In this document: in pieces, positions 37,701 through 47,573 of the stretch | How positions within the stretch are numbered: position 1 is the first letter of the stretch | How the letters are laid out: the number at the start of each line of letters is the position of its first letter | NCBI RefSeq assembly: GCF_020085105.1 | Contig: NC_058064.1 | Location: 14,305,001-14,369,000 of the forward strand | From: Siniperca chuatsi | Taxonomy: Eukaryota; Chordata; Actinopteri; Centrarchiformes; Sinipercidae | Length of the DNA: 64,000 nucleotides | Direction: 5' to 3' | Translations under genes and position numbers: made by a program | The notes under the pieces: generated by a model | Told to the model about the DNA's origin: nothing | What the model saw: only the letters and a program-made list of their open reading frames with translations | Database searches by the model: none

Positions 37701-38035
37701 TTAGCTAAAAGGCTAGTTTTAATCTGTTAATAAAAACAAAGACAAAAAGTTATTGAAATTGGACACATGCCTGTAATGTTATATATGTATAATTTTATCA
37801 TATGTATAATTTTAAATACATAACAATTTTCTGTAATTTTGTACATAAGACATACATTTGCATGTTTAATCAAGTTTTCCCAGCTCAGACTGGTGGCTGC
37901 AATGTAGTGTGCTTACCCTGCCCTAGCTTGTTAAACAATAAATCATGTGAGGGATGATTACTGTGCATGTTGGCCCCCTCAGTTAACAGTTCATCTGAAA
38001 TTGTCTCTACTGAACTTGACTCAATTTAGACGTTT
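34770..38035. other. intergenic, no gene
   Basis: No coding motif is recognised in 3.3 kb. It has a pyrimidine-rich tract at about 35620-35700 and an A-run at about 35810-35822. The interval 35990-36110 is unique in the window and could be a conserved non-coding element, untestable here. Confidence 0.4.
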
Positions 38036-38347
38036 TGAACTATGACCATATTCCTCATGTCTGTATGTAAATATGAAGTTACCTCCTGCAGGCTGTTAGC
38101 TTAGCTTAGCATAAAGACAAAGGGGGAAACAGCTAGCCTGGCTATATCCAAATGTAACAAAATCTGCCTAACACTTCTAAAGTTCACTAAATAATATGTC
38201 ATATCTGTTTAATCTGTCCAAAAACTGAAGTGTGAAAACAACATGTTGCAAAATGTTTTACAGGGAGTTATGTGCTGGACTGTCTCTTGGCTGGGAGCAG
38301 TGACTTCCTTGTTGCCACTGTGAAGTTGGCAGGCAACCAGACTCCAG

Positions 38348-39635
38348 GGGCCGTATTACAGAAACTTCCTATCTTAAGTCTTAAGTTAAGATAGGAAAAG
38401 TCTAAGACAGGATTTTTCCCAATTTGGTATTACGGAAACAAATCCTAACTAACTTTAGGAATCCTATCTTATCTCAGGTTAGGAAATCCTAAATACTCAA
38501 GCCAACATTGTTTATCAACTTTTATGTCTGTTACCTAGCAACCAAAGCTACTTTTTTCATCTCGCCCAGCTAAACAACTTTGTACCTGTTAATTTTTCTC
38601 ATTGAAACTGAAACATACATTGAAACATACAAAAAAATGGAGCAAAAACAACGACAGGCACTTAACTTCAAGGCCGATGAGTTAGAGGTGTTGGTAACAT
38701 CATTAGAGAAATCCAAAGGTGTTATTTTGGGGAAATTTACAACAACACTAATCTCTATTAACAGATATCTGCATATGAATGCAGAATCCGTAGGCAAGGG
38801 ATTTGACATTGGAAGTGTTCTGCTTTAGCCAATGCGTTCCGAGATTGCAACAACGCTAACTCGTGAGATAAAAGAAAGAGAGTGGGCTAAAATAGCCGTA
38901 TCTGGCATCCAACGGAGTGCTGATGCTATCAAAAAGAAAATAAGTATACTGACAAGTGATATGAAGAGGAAGGCAGCTCTTATGTCCAAAGAGCCGAAGG
39001 AAACTGGTGGTGGCTCCTCCTGTGCTCCTTCACTGACCCCAGCAGAAACCTGCATTGCGGGTCTCTTCGGGAAAGTGAATTATGAAGGTAATAAAGACTG
39101 AGGGCCAACGTTATCATGTTTTTCATAGTTTTCTTGTCTTTGTCGCGAACATCCACTTGTATTAGGATACGTTTGTTACATATAGCGTACATTATGTTAT
39201 GATACAGCTACATACAGCCTTTAAAACTGCAGGATCATGGCCTGGGGGTAGCTGTATCTACTAACGAGCATTTTGTCACCAAACCGCAACACACCGTTAG
39301 GGTCTGCCATAAGCCTCTCAGTGAATAAGTTCCGTATGTTGACATTACGTTGGTTGTGTAAAAGCAATAAAAGAGCTGCCATACGGATTAAACAAGTTAG
39401 CTAACACTACCCGGTGGAAAAGTGAAAGTTAGGACATCAAGTTAGGAGAATTTATTTAAGATTTTGGGAAGTTAGGATGCTTGTGTAATACATTTTAAAT
39501 TAGGATAGGAACATTGACTTAGAAACTGTTCATCTGTAATGGCTTTTTTCTAAATCAGGTCCTAACCCTAATTACCATGGTTACCAAACAGTTAAGATTG
39601 GATCTGCAAGTTAGGAAGTTTCTGTAATAAGGCCC
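38348..39635 (+). mobile_element. Harbinger-type non-autonomous DNA transposon
   Basis: Terminal inverted repeats match: the left end is GGGCCGTATTACAGAAACTT and the right end is the complement of GGGCCTTATTACAGAAACTT, each continuing into CCTA. The insert is flanked by CAG at 38345-38347 and 39636-39638, a 3-bp target-site duplication as expected of PIF/Harbinger elements. It encodes only a Myb/SANT-like frame (see 38637-39101) and no DDE transposase, so it would need a partner element to move. Subterminal copies of TTAGGA and TCCTAA words are dense at both ends. Confidence 0.85.
38637..39101 (+). pseudogene. Myb/SANT-like (NAIF1-type) DNA-binding protein of the Harbinger element, one in-frame stop
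   Basis: One reading frame runs from the ATG at 38637 to a stop at 39099-39101, broken only by TAG at 38826-38828. Before the break: MEQKQRQALNFKADELEVLV followed by TSLEKSKGVILGKFTTTL. After it: REIKEREWAKIAVSGIQRSA, then DAIKKKISILTSDMKRKAAL and a Gly/Ser-rich linker with SLTPAETCIAGLFGKV. This is the layout of the Myb-like proteins encoded by Harbinger elements and by the domesticated host gene NAIF1 (F...E...LV, W..I, KKK, TP.E..I). The stretch 38751-38858 (108 bases, divisible by three) has no counterpart in that family. It is bounded by near-copies of ACAACAACACTA, so an imperfect internal duplication or insertion best explains both the extra residues and the stop. Alternatively it may be an unspliced intron. 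A splice donor may lie at 39088 (GAAG|GTAATA). Confidence 0.7.
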
Positions 39636-39720
39636 CAGGAAGTTACTGTGCCTGGCCAAGAAAAAAGCAAATAAGCATTTTCTTCAAAACGTCAAACTAT
39701 TCTTTTAAGTTCTGTTGCAA

Positions 39721-42090
39721 CCTGTAACCATTCTCCTGCTTCAAAACCTTTGGATTCCACAGCAGAACTGTTAGTGAACATATTGATTCAGAAAATAGTG
39801 AAGATAAAATGTGTTATCTGTGAGTTAATCAGCAACTTTTTCAGTTTCACTTCAACTATGTGCATATATTACAATGTCATCAGCATACATTTGGACATAC
39901 CTTAGCACACTCTGATTGCAAATTATTATTTTATGCTTAAGTAAAGTTGCACTTGGTGTATTACTGTAAAAGCTGTACATACGATATCCTTATATTATAC
40001 TTTAAATTTGAGCACCTTTGGTTACCAAAATTGACTGTTTTAAGTATACTTTATAGATCAGTAATGCACTTCTGCTGTACATCTACTTTGAGCAGATTCA
40101 TATTTTACTATTAGTGCAACCCAAATGCAGCTCGTTACAATATCAACAGGAATTTCCAGGGGATTACTTTCTGTGTTTACTCAAAGACAAGTGTTTGACA
40201 TTATTTATGTTAAATTTACGTTTTTGGAAAGTTGTAACCGGCTTGTGCTCCTTGCCCTGATCAACTTGATTCTTGCAGGAGTCTGTTTCCCAAATCTCTA
40301 TGACCAATAGTCATAATGAAGAAAAAAAAAAATGAGAGTAACACCCAGGTTAAGTACTAGGTTTCCCTCTATATCTAACATGTTGCTGTTGCCCCATGAA
40401 TCGGGTAAAGCTTTCAGCAGGGTTACGAAAAATCTGACAGTTGATGTGGGCACAAATTATCTAAGTTTGGTTGTAGTGGCATTTTGGATTCAGGAATTAT
40501 GTTTATGCCAAATAGGCTATGCCTTTCATTACAAATCAACATTTTTTTCTGCTCATCCACATATGCTATGTAACACATTTGAAGAATGTTGGATTAATGT
40601 TCAAAATAGTTTAGAAAAACAATTTAAATGTGAAAACCATGTTTAGGTGGAAATGGACGTGGCCTACACTGATTGATTCTTCTTCAACCAAGGTTTCATT
40701 GAAAACAAGAATTGTACTTCTACTTTTCCCAGATCAGTTATGCACAAATGTCAATTGCTTTATAAAATGCCACACGGTGGCGCTATTGTATCCAGATCAG
40801 CACAAAAAACTAATGATTTGTTTTCACTAAATTTGATTGCAGTCTATTAAGTATTTTATGAAACAAAGACACTGAACCAAGTTTAGACACAAACAAAAAA
40901 AAGTTCCTCAAAGTGGAAGTGATAAGATACAAAAATTATAGATTTTCTTTGTGACAACACATATTTGCACTACTTTTCAAGACAGCGTTATGTTAATGCT
41001 GATCCATTTTAACATTATGCTGTCATTTCACGTCTTACTTACAAAATAATAAATGTATTTTATCAAAAAAGAGAACACCAGTGTGTTCAAAAGTGTTACA
41101 ATCCTCTCTGAAAGTTTGCGAAAAGGCCATGAGCTCACTAGTAATTACAGCAGACGCAGTCGCAGCCAGTATGAGATATTTTAGGAATAGCTTTCTCTCT
41201 CACTCACTCACTCTGTATTTGACTCCTACACGCTGGTATCAACAGGAAAGAGGCAGCCAATGAAACTAATTGGGTGGTGTGTGTTTTATGAAAAGAACAG
41301 CCTGTGCTGTCCTGAGCTCCCTCCCACAGCTCTCTGACTGGCTGGCTACTAAGTGGTCTGCTTTTCCTCTCTCTGCTATGATTGGAGCCAGGCAAAGCCA
41401 ATAACTAAAAAACTTTTCCCCCCCTCTTTTCCTCAGGACCTACCCTTGTTGTTTTCAACTTTAGAGGCAGAGCTGGGCTGAAACGATCCAGCACAGTCAC
41501 AGCCTGCACTCTGGTGCCGTATCTGCACTCAAGATGGACAGGGTGTACTGGGTTTTAGTCCAACCACACACATTATATAATTTTATTGCATCAAATATTA
41601 CTGGTGCAGCAGTAACTCCATAGGAAATAAAGTTCCCATGGGACTGTTATAGAAATGCTTTGGTAGTCAGGTTCCTACAGAAATAAGCTCACAAATTCTT
41701 TTTAAAAATGTACATACTGTAATGTCACTAAAACCTCATTGTAGAGCATGACAGACAATAAGTTTCCTCATTAAGGTATTTATTAATGGTTAGACTATAA
41801 ATTATGGTTTAGTTACTGATCCTATCACTGCTGACATCCCTCAGACTGAAGAACACATTAAACCTCTTTAATAACGTGGTTGTATATCCATCAGGTCTTT
41901 GTAATCACTATGATCGGTCTGCCAGTTTACATGGGCGGATCACTTTTAACTCCAAGTGTGTTTGTTAAAGGGTGCGGTGGTTGTGTGCGCCTTGCAATCA
42001 AAATAGTGAGTACATGCATTACTCAACCGTTGCTTTTTAATCAATCAAATGGCAGACTGAAGAAAATAAAAAACGCACAGGATATAAAAT
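39721..42090. other. intergenic downstream of cdkn1b, no gene
   Basis: Frames at 40332-40646 (104 codons) and 41880-42212 (110 codons) show no recognisable motif. The second overlaps what is probably the end of the cdkn1b 3' UTR on the other strand. Confidence 0.45.
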
Positions 42091-42977
42091 CGATTATAGG
42101 CTCAGTTTTGCAACAGTTTATTTATCTTAAAACAATAATGAAAATATATATTTACAAAAAAATGTCGCTTTGGGAAGCTTTACATACACCCACAACAAAA
42201 AGCTCAACATAAATAAGTTAGTATAATTTTTTCAGTGTTTTTCCAAAAAAAAGGCACACAGGTACACTTCAAAGTTTTACACCAAATGAGGCAGTGTCAC
42301 TTTGTTTTTCTGCCTTAAAAAATGAGAAATTAACAATAGTGCAATTACATGTTCTACATGAATTCCACACCACAAAGACAAATCTTTGATTCACATATAT
42401 GCATAAGCAGCCCAGTGATTTTAACATATTTTATCACTGTTAACCTGGACTACACCACTTATTACAAGGGGCAGGATATGTGACCTAAAAGCCACTAAAA
42501 TATTAACTCACCTAATTTAAAAAATACCAGCTAATTCTTAGGATTGTTAGCAAATACTGTTATAATTTGGTTGGATATTGCTCAGCAGTTTAGCCGCCCT
42601 CCCACCCCACCACTCACCCCCAGAACAAAAGGCACAAACCCCTTAAAAAAAGGGGGGGGGGATAAGGAGACATTATTTGCATGTAAACTTTATCTGTCAT
42701 GGCTGTTCCCAGTTAGATGGACCCAAGACACAAGATATATAATACTGGGGCAAATAAAGCCATAGAAAAAGAAGACATTTTGTTTCCACATAACCCTGAC
42801 TTTTGGAAATCTGCATTTTTAACTTACATCAATTACCTGAATAATTATACAATATGACCACTTTAACAAAATAATATTTCTCTGTTGGAAATTGCACTGC
42901 AACTCCCGAGTCAAATTCACACACTTATTCAAATACATTTAACAAAGGTATGAAAAGCATAATATGCTTTTTTTATG

Positions 42978-42985
42978 TGCTACAT
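42978..42985 (-). promoter_or_regulatory. miR-221/222 8-mer target site 1 in the cdkn1b 3' UTR
   Basis: The mRNA-sense (minus) strand reads ATGTAGCA, the match to seed positions 2-8 of miR-221/222 plus A opposite position 1. It lies about 600 bases after the stop codon. Confidence 0.65.
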
Positions 42986-43036
42986 CTGAAACATAGGTAG
43001 TAGATAAAAAAAATGAGCAAAAATCCATTTGCACAC

Positions 43037-43053
43037 TGCTACATTGTCTGCTG
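43037..43053 (-). promoter_or_regulatory. miR-221/222 target site 2 with 16-nt pairing
   Basis: The plus strand here reads GCTACATTGTCTGCTG (43038-43053), the same as nucleotides 2-17 of mature miR-221. The transcript is therefore perfectly complementary over 16 bases, and an A follows the seed match (8-mer). Site 1 is 59 bases away. Confidence 0.75.
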
Positions 43054-43582
43054 CTTCTGAGGCAATTTAATTGAAATGAGTGCCAAAACTTGATAGTGTA
43101 CATATTCAGTGCTTGTGCAGCCTCTCCTCCTCCCTTCTTTAGGAAAAGGCTGCTTTTATATTTTCTCTCCCATCTGTCAGGTGATGAGAAAGGCTACAGT
43201 ATTCCACCAGCAACAGGTCTCCCCGCTCTGTGGGACATAAAGAGGAAACAGGCTGTTGAATGGTGCAATTGAAAAAGCAGTTTCTCATGCTTGATATCCC
43301 TCATGCAGATACTAACACACCCAGAGGGTGAACAGTCATAACATGAAGGGTTGTGGAAGATAAAAAAAACAAAACTATATGCAAGTTTGAAAAGGCTGAT
43401 GACGTGTAAGGACAGCTGTTATTAATGCGTTACTGATGGTGATGATGAACAAGTACACAACTGGCATCTAATATAAAAGCCGATCATTACACATTGAAAA
43501 CCTATAGCCTGTGATATTGTCCAGTCACATCACTTAATGGCAGTAGAATAGTGAAATAATAATCCTAACCTGGCACTGTTTT

Positions 43583-43731
43583 TCACTGGACCTCCGCGCT
43601 GTTCTCCGGCCTGCTCGGTCTCTCCTCCGCGGCTTTTACCGCCTGACTTGCTGCACCGTCCGACTCGTCTTCATCATCATCGTCTCCGTCGGTATGCGGC
43701 CTTTTACTCTGACACTCGCTGGAGCAGGGAC
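43583..43731 (-). CDS. cdkn1b: cdkn1b coding exon 2 (C-terminal tail)
   Basis: The acceptor TTTTTTCTGCCCAG precedes GTCCCTGCTCC. The exon encodes PCSSECQSKRPHTDGDDDDE, an acidic stretch and a Glu/Pro-rich end finishing ENSAEVQ, with TGA at 43583-43585. Confidence 0.88.
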
Positions 43732-44632
43732 CTGGGCAGAAAAAACAAACAAACAAAAAAGCACGCGAAAAAAATGGTCAGGGTATTGTTGTGCAGAGCT
43801 GCACGTCCACTTGAAAAAAAAGGCACCTGGCATCCTCGACAGGCTGCTGAGAAATGTTACTACCGAGAATAGTTATGAAAATGAGCAAACTACAATGTTC
43901 CCTAATAAGCATTAGGGAACATTGTAGTTTGCTCATTTGCGGGTTTGATTCCCAAGTGCGCGTTACATTGTCACTCCCACTAATAACAGGAGCTCAAATG
44001 ACTTTAACATCTGTAAAGAAATGCTCAGTTTGCCCCCCCGGTGTCTCGCTCCAGCACACTTCGCTTGTTTGCTGGGTGATCAACCGATCGTTGCCTACGG
44101 TTGAACCCCGGACACAACTGTTGCTTCGCGCCTCTGCATTGCGGCACAGTGGCACCACAGAGACGCACGGCACAGAGAAATAAAAATGCGTGACAGCCTT
44201 AATAAGTTAATGTAAATCACCTATAGCCCCCGAACGTCTTTTCCTCGAACCCTTTCTGTCTGGTTGGCGATCCGACTGCCTTCCGCTGCTCCCCTCGGCA
44301 TCCTGCCGGTTGTTGTCGCCGGGCAAGTCCTCATCTCGCTGGGGCCGCTGTCTCCCGTGAGGCGGTCTGTGATAAAACTCCGGTGCGTCGCTGTCCTCCT
44401 GCCAATTGAAGCGGCGCGGACTGAGCGGTATGTCGTTAACGGGATCGAAATTGTACTCCTCCATAAAACCCTGCACATTTTCCTGTATCGATTCCGCCAA
44501 ATTCCTCCGTATCTCCTCTGGGTCGGGTCTGCCGAAGAGGTTTCTGTTGACCGGAGGTCTGACGTTGTCTGGCTGCCTCGCATCCACCCTCTCCAATGTC
44601 GGGCTCGCATTAGAAAGGCGAACATCTGACAT
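43583..44632 (-). CDS. cdkn1b: cyclin-dependent kinase inhibitor 1B-like (p27Kip1)
   Basis: Nuclear inhibitor of cyclin E/A-CDK2 that also binds cyclin D-CDK4. Exon 1 is 44221-44632 (ATG at 44632, AAA before it), exon 2 is 43583-43731, the intron is GT-AG, and a Gly codon is split. The protein is 186 residues, close to 198 in mammals. It shows the p27 N-terminus MSDVRLSNASPTLERVDARQ with Ser10, the cyclin-binding RNLFG at 30-34, then NFDPVNDIPL (61-70) and FNWQED in the CDK-binding region. It has EFYHRPP (85-91), where the tyrosine that enters the CDK2 ATP site is kept and the next one is His. A basic RKGSRKRRSG nuclear signal spans the exon join region (127-135). The C-terminus is short and acidic (DGDDDDEDESDG) and lacks a TPKK-type Thr187 site. 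It is cdkn1ba, cdkn1bb, or less likely the fish paralogue cdkn1d; the miR-221/222 sites favour cdkn1b. Confidence 0.93.
43879..43938. repeat. perfect 28-bp palindrome with 4-nt spacer in the cdkn1b intron
   Basis: The arm 43879-43906 (starts AAATGAGCAAACTACAATG) is followed by AAGC and its exact reverse complement at 43911-43938. There are no mismatches. It lies inside the 489-bp intron, so the pre-mRNA could fold into a 28-bp stem. Confidence 0.97.
44221..44632 (-). CDS. cdkn1b: cdkn1b coding exon 1 (residues 1-137 and first base of 138)
   Basis: ATG at 44632-44630. The exon ends GCTATAG before donor GTGATT, a weaker donor than consensus. It encodes the whole kinase-inhibitory domain and the nuclear localisation signal. 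The frame is also open upstream of the ATG. Confidence 0.9.
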
Positions 44633-44899
44633 TTTGTTGCACATATGACAAGGGAAAACACCCCACAAACAACAACCAAACCCTTTTAAACTTCTATTTC
44701 CAAGTAGTATTCCTTTCAAATGCAAAGTCACAGGAATGACGCATGCATACTCCGCGCGTATCATCCAAAACGCGTACGCGCAAAAATGGAATAAAGCGTC
44801 TCCAAAGGCGCAGGGGGGTTTAAGAAAGCCACTCCTGTCAAGTCCGTAGTAAAGCGGATGAAAACAACAAGTCAAGTCATAACAGCCAACATGGCGTTA

Positions 44900-44990
44900 G
44901 AGGGAGCTGTGAGTGAAGAAGAAAAGTTGACACCAAGGACTATTTAAACAGAGAAGGCGATTCATTGGTCTGCGCACTAGGACCGCCCAT
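44900..44990 (-). promoter_or_regulatory. putative cdkn1b core promoter
   Basis: On the minus strand a CCAAT box (44968-44964) precedes a TATA-like TTTAAATA (44948-44941), which would place transcription start near 44915. A CCGCCC box lies at about 44983. NF-Y (CCAAT) and Sp1 control is known for mammalian p27. The start site itself is inferred. Confidence 0.5.
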
Positions 44991-47040
44991 AGAGCTCTCT
45001 TAAAGTCGAACAGGGGGAAACAACAACACAGAGCAGGATTGGATTAACTCTACACATGAATATGGCCTAATGAATCTGTTTGATTAGTTAAATACACGAT
45101 TAAGAGTAAAGGGAGGCTATAGTTACAGAGGAGTGCGAGTGTTATCTTTCGATTAGCACCTGATTTATCATAGCAGGCATCAGGTTAGACATTTAACTGA
45201 ACACCTAAAGGTCAAAGATATCATTTGATCTCATTAAGTGGGATTTTGTATCGCTGTGTCCATGCACTGCAAGATGTCCTGGATCAGAAAGTGTAAAACC
45301 TGCTAAGAAAAACAACATTGGAAACATTAATCTCACAGCAGGAGCACTAGTCTGTGGTCTAGCTCCAGGCTGTTGATAGGAATCAATCATCAAATGATAG
45401 TAGGAGTGCTGACAGATATCACTGCTTGATCTGATCTGGTGTCACATAAACTGCTTAGGCACACTTGATTCAATCAGTGTAAATCTATTCAGTTACAGCC
45501 TCAAGGTTATTGAAGGACAACAAGACCCTAAAATGAGGTTCTGTGCAGGAAAAAAAAAAAAAGTCACAAATGTGCCTCCTGGCATATGATGACATCAGTT
45601 CTGGAGCAGAACGCCTTCCGTCATCGTTGGCACGGTGCCTATCGCTGTCAGACTTTGCCATTGGTGCCACAGAGGTGGTTTGTGCGCTTCACTGGTTGTA
45701 ATTGCTTGCGTGTGCTTGGAATTTAAACACCAAGGAAACAGAAAGTGGTGCAGCTTTAAAAAGAAGAAAAAAAAAAAGACTTTGAAATTCACCACCATTT
45801 CCCTCTGGCAGGGTTCTCAGTTTGCATATTAAAATTTCCTGACTTAAAAATTGAACTGGTGTTCATGGCAAGACTTTAATAATAGAATATCTTTTCTGTA
45901 CATCCCAAAGCTGCATAGCAATCCTGTAGTAACTGACTGAATGCATCGGCTATAGTGAGCACTCCTTGTCCCAACTTAAACTCTACAGCGAGTGTTGCTT
46001 TGCATGCCTCTGCAGCATTTGCCAGTAAAATCACTGGGCCTCCCTTTAAGGCCATGCTGTTTCAATTAACCATTTGAAAAGAGTCAAACATCTCGTGATG
46101 AATACAGCGAGGCCATCTGTTATATCGATGTTATCGCCGGGATCACACTTAATCCATAATGTGTTTATGCTGCTGCAAACTGTGCACCGTGTTGAACAGA
46201 GTGATCCCTGAGATGAAAACAGATTTTGATCAAACTGTTTGGACGGGTAATTGAGAAACGAGGCAAAAGAACATTTTGTTTGGGTCACACATGCATAACC
46301 AATGCTTTAAGGGTAATACTTGTGTGGGGTTTTTTTGTCTTCACAGTTTGAAATATTAGGGCTCATTCTCCCAGCTGCAGAGAAAAACACAGCTAAATGT
46401 AACTGAGTGGGATGATGCAACTGTAGCAGATTCTATCACTAAAATGAACGTTAGTTACACATTAGTTATGAGCCACGATTAAACAGTCACAGAACAACAG
46501 AGAAAGGTCACAGTATGTATCTTTTTATAGTTTAAGATAACACAGGGGGAAAAAATGGACTCGACAGAAGTCAGCAGCAAACCCTCTGACCATGGACGCA
46601 GAAATGAAAGAGATAACAGTGAGGCACTCTTAAAAAGGTGGTGCCACTGTCAACACAAACATGTGTCTGTAGTTAGAGAATTAGTCATATAAATGTTACT
46701 GTTACCATGTGTTGCTCAAAAGTAATAAAAATGTGAAATGCTATTATTTCCACATCTTCTTTTGAGTCATACATAGTTATAATAATCGTGTTGCATAGAA
46801 TAGTTGTAGAATTGGGCTGGACAAGCAATGAGCCATGGTCTCTTTATTAATTAATATAGCAAAGGGCCATAATGACAGAAAATGTGCTCCAAGTCTGACA
46901 CTTTTATCCTTTATCCCCACATTTTTTGGAAATGTTAATGTGCCTCTAATATATATATATATATATTTGTAAACAGAAAATTTAGAGCAACTGCAGGGCA
47001 ACTATGAACATACAGTTCATGGCATCAGATTCAGAATCAG
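44991..47040. other. intergenic between the cdkn1b promoter and cdpf1 3' end
   Basis: No gene is supported. Poly-A runs lie at 45550-45562 and 45763-45777, and a short (AT)n at about 46950-46967. Short frames over these are artefacts. Confidence 0.45.
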
Positions 47041-47049
47041 TAGTGGGAG

Positions 47050-47444
47050 CCATTTTTTATTGCTGCAAACCAGCAGGTCTGATTCTAAGCCTGCAACCAC
47101 AATCCGACAGGGGATCCAGCAACACTAGTCACACCCGTTGCTTGCTTCTATAAAACTCTCTAGAAACAAATAACACCCTCTAGGCTAATACAGCAGGTCA
47201 ACTTTACGGGCACAAGAATAAACTAGTATTTTTCTGATGTGTGGTGTTCATTTCCCACCAATATAATAATAACCCAGAGCTATGCTAATAAATTACAGGA
47301 TGTGTGGTGTTTTTGCAGTTTGGTCCAGTATGGGTTTGATAAAAGAGTGCTGGTAAAGCACCCTGACACATTTGGGACTGGTTATATAACCATTCAGACA
47401 TTTGTCTTCTATTGGTGAGCAGGTTATGGACCTCTTGTCTGGTG
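47050..47444 (-). other. cdpf1 3' untranslated region (probable)
   Basis: The sequence following the cdpf1 stop is about 400 bases, up to an AATAAA hexamer on the minus strand at about 47057-47062. The extent is inferred only from the hexamer. Confidence 0.35.
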
Positions 47445-47573
47445 TCATGAGACGGCAGCCTTGAAGCTCTGCTTCTTCTTGGCCAGCTCGGCCTGAATCT
47501 GATGGGGGAACTGGTCCAAGTGCTTGTTCACACACTGTATGCAGAACCTCTTGGTGTAGAAAATACTGCAGTC
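47445..47573 (-). CDS. cdpf1: cdpf1 coding exon 3
   Basis: Acceptor TTCTGTCAG|GAC. It encodes DCSIFYTKRFCIQCVNKHLD, then QFPHQIQAELAKKKQSFKAA and VS, with TGA at 47445-47447. Confidence 0.93.
   Translation of the reverse strand, partial: DCSIFYTKRFCIQCVNKHLDQFPHQIQAELAKKKQSFKAAVS

Larger units (their letters stand above)
38040..39720. mobile_element. fold-back (long inverted repeat) element, copy 1, split by a Harbinger insertion
   Basis: The left half (to 38347) contains GTTAGCTTAGCTTAGCATAAAG, GGGGGAAACAGCTAGCCTGGC, TGGGAGCAGTGACTTCC and GGCAACCAGACTCC. After the insert, the right half begins AGGAAGTTACTGTGCCTGGCCAAG, the inverted counterpart of the left-half sequence around 38290-38312. 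Removing 38348-39638 rejoins ACTCCAG with GAAGTTACTG across the element's centre. A second, shorter copy lies at 56593-56962. Confidence 0.7.
42095..43582 (-). other. cdkn1b 3' untranslated region (probable extent)
   Basis: About 1.5 kb of AT-rich sequence follows the cdkn1b stop codon. An AATAAA hexamer on the minus strand at 42117-42122 would end it near 42100. Within it are two miR-221/222 8-mer sites (42978-42985 and 43037-43053) and a Pumilio-type TGTAAATA (minus strand, 42149-42156), elements known for p27 3' UTRs in other vertebrates. The true cleavage site needs transcript data. Confidence 0.6.

Noticed and set aside
40332..40646. 104-codon plus-strand frame
   Set aside because: No domain; surrounding sequence lacks splice sites or promoter features.
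41880..42212. 110-codon plus-strand frame
   Set aside because: No motif. Its end overlaps the likely cdkn1b 3' UTR on the other strand and becomes Lys/Ile-rich from A/T runs.
43930..44110. tRNA-like phrases (GGGTTTGATTCCC and GGTTGAACCCC)
   Set aside because: They resemble B-box cores, but no paired A-box, acceptor stem or anticodon arm could be fitted.
44633..44875. 81-codon in-frame extension upstream of the cdkn1b ATG read as coding
   Set aside because: The frame begins at TTG, not ATG. The protein starts exactly like p27 at 44632. Only the upstream ATGs are kept as a possible regulatory feature.
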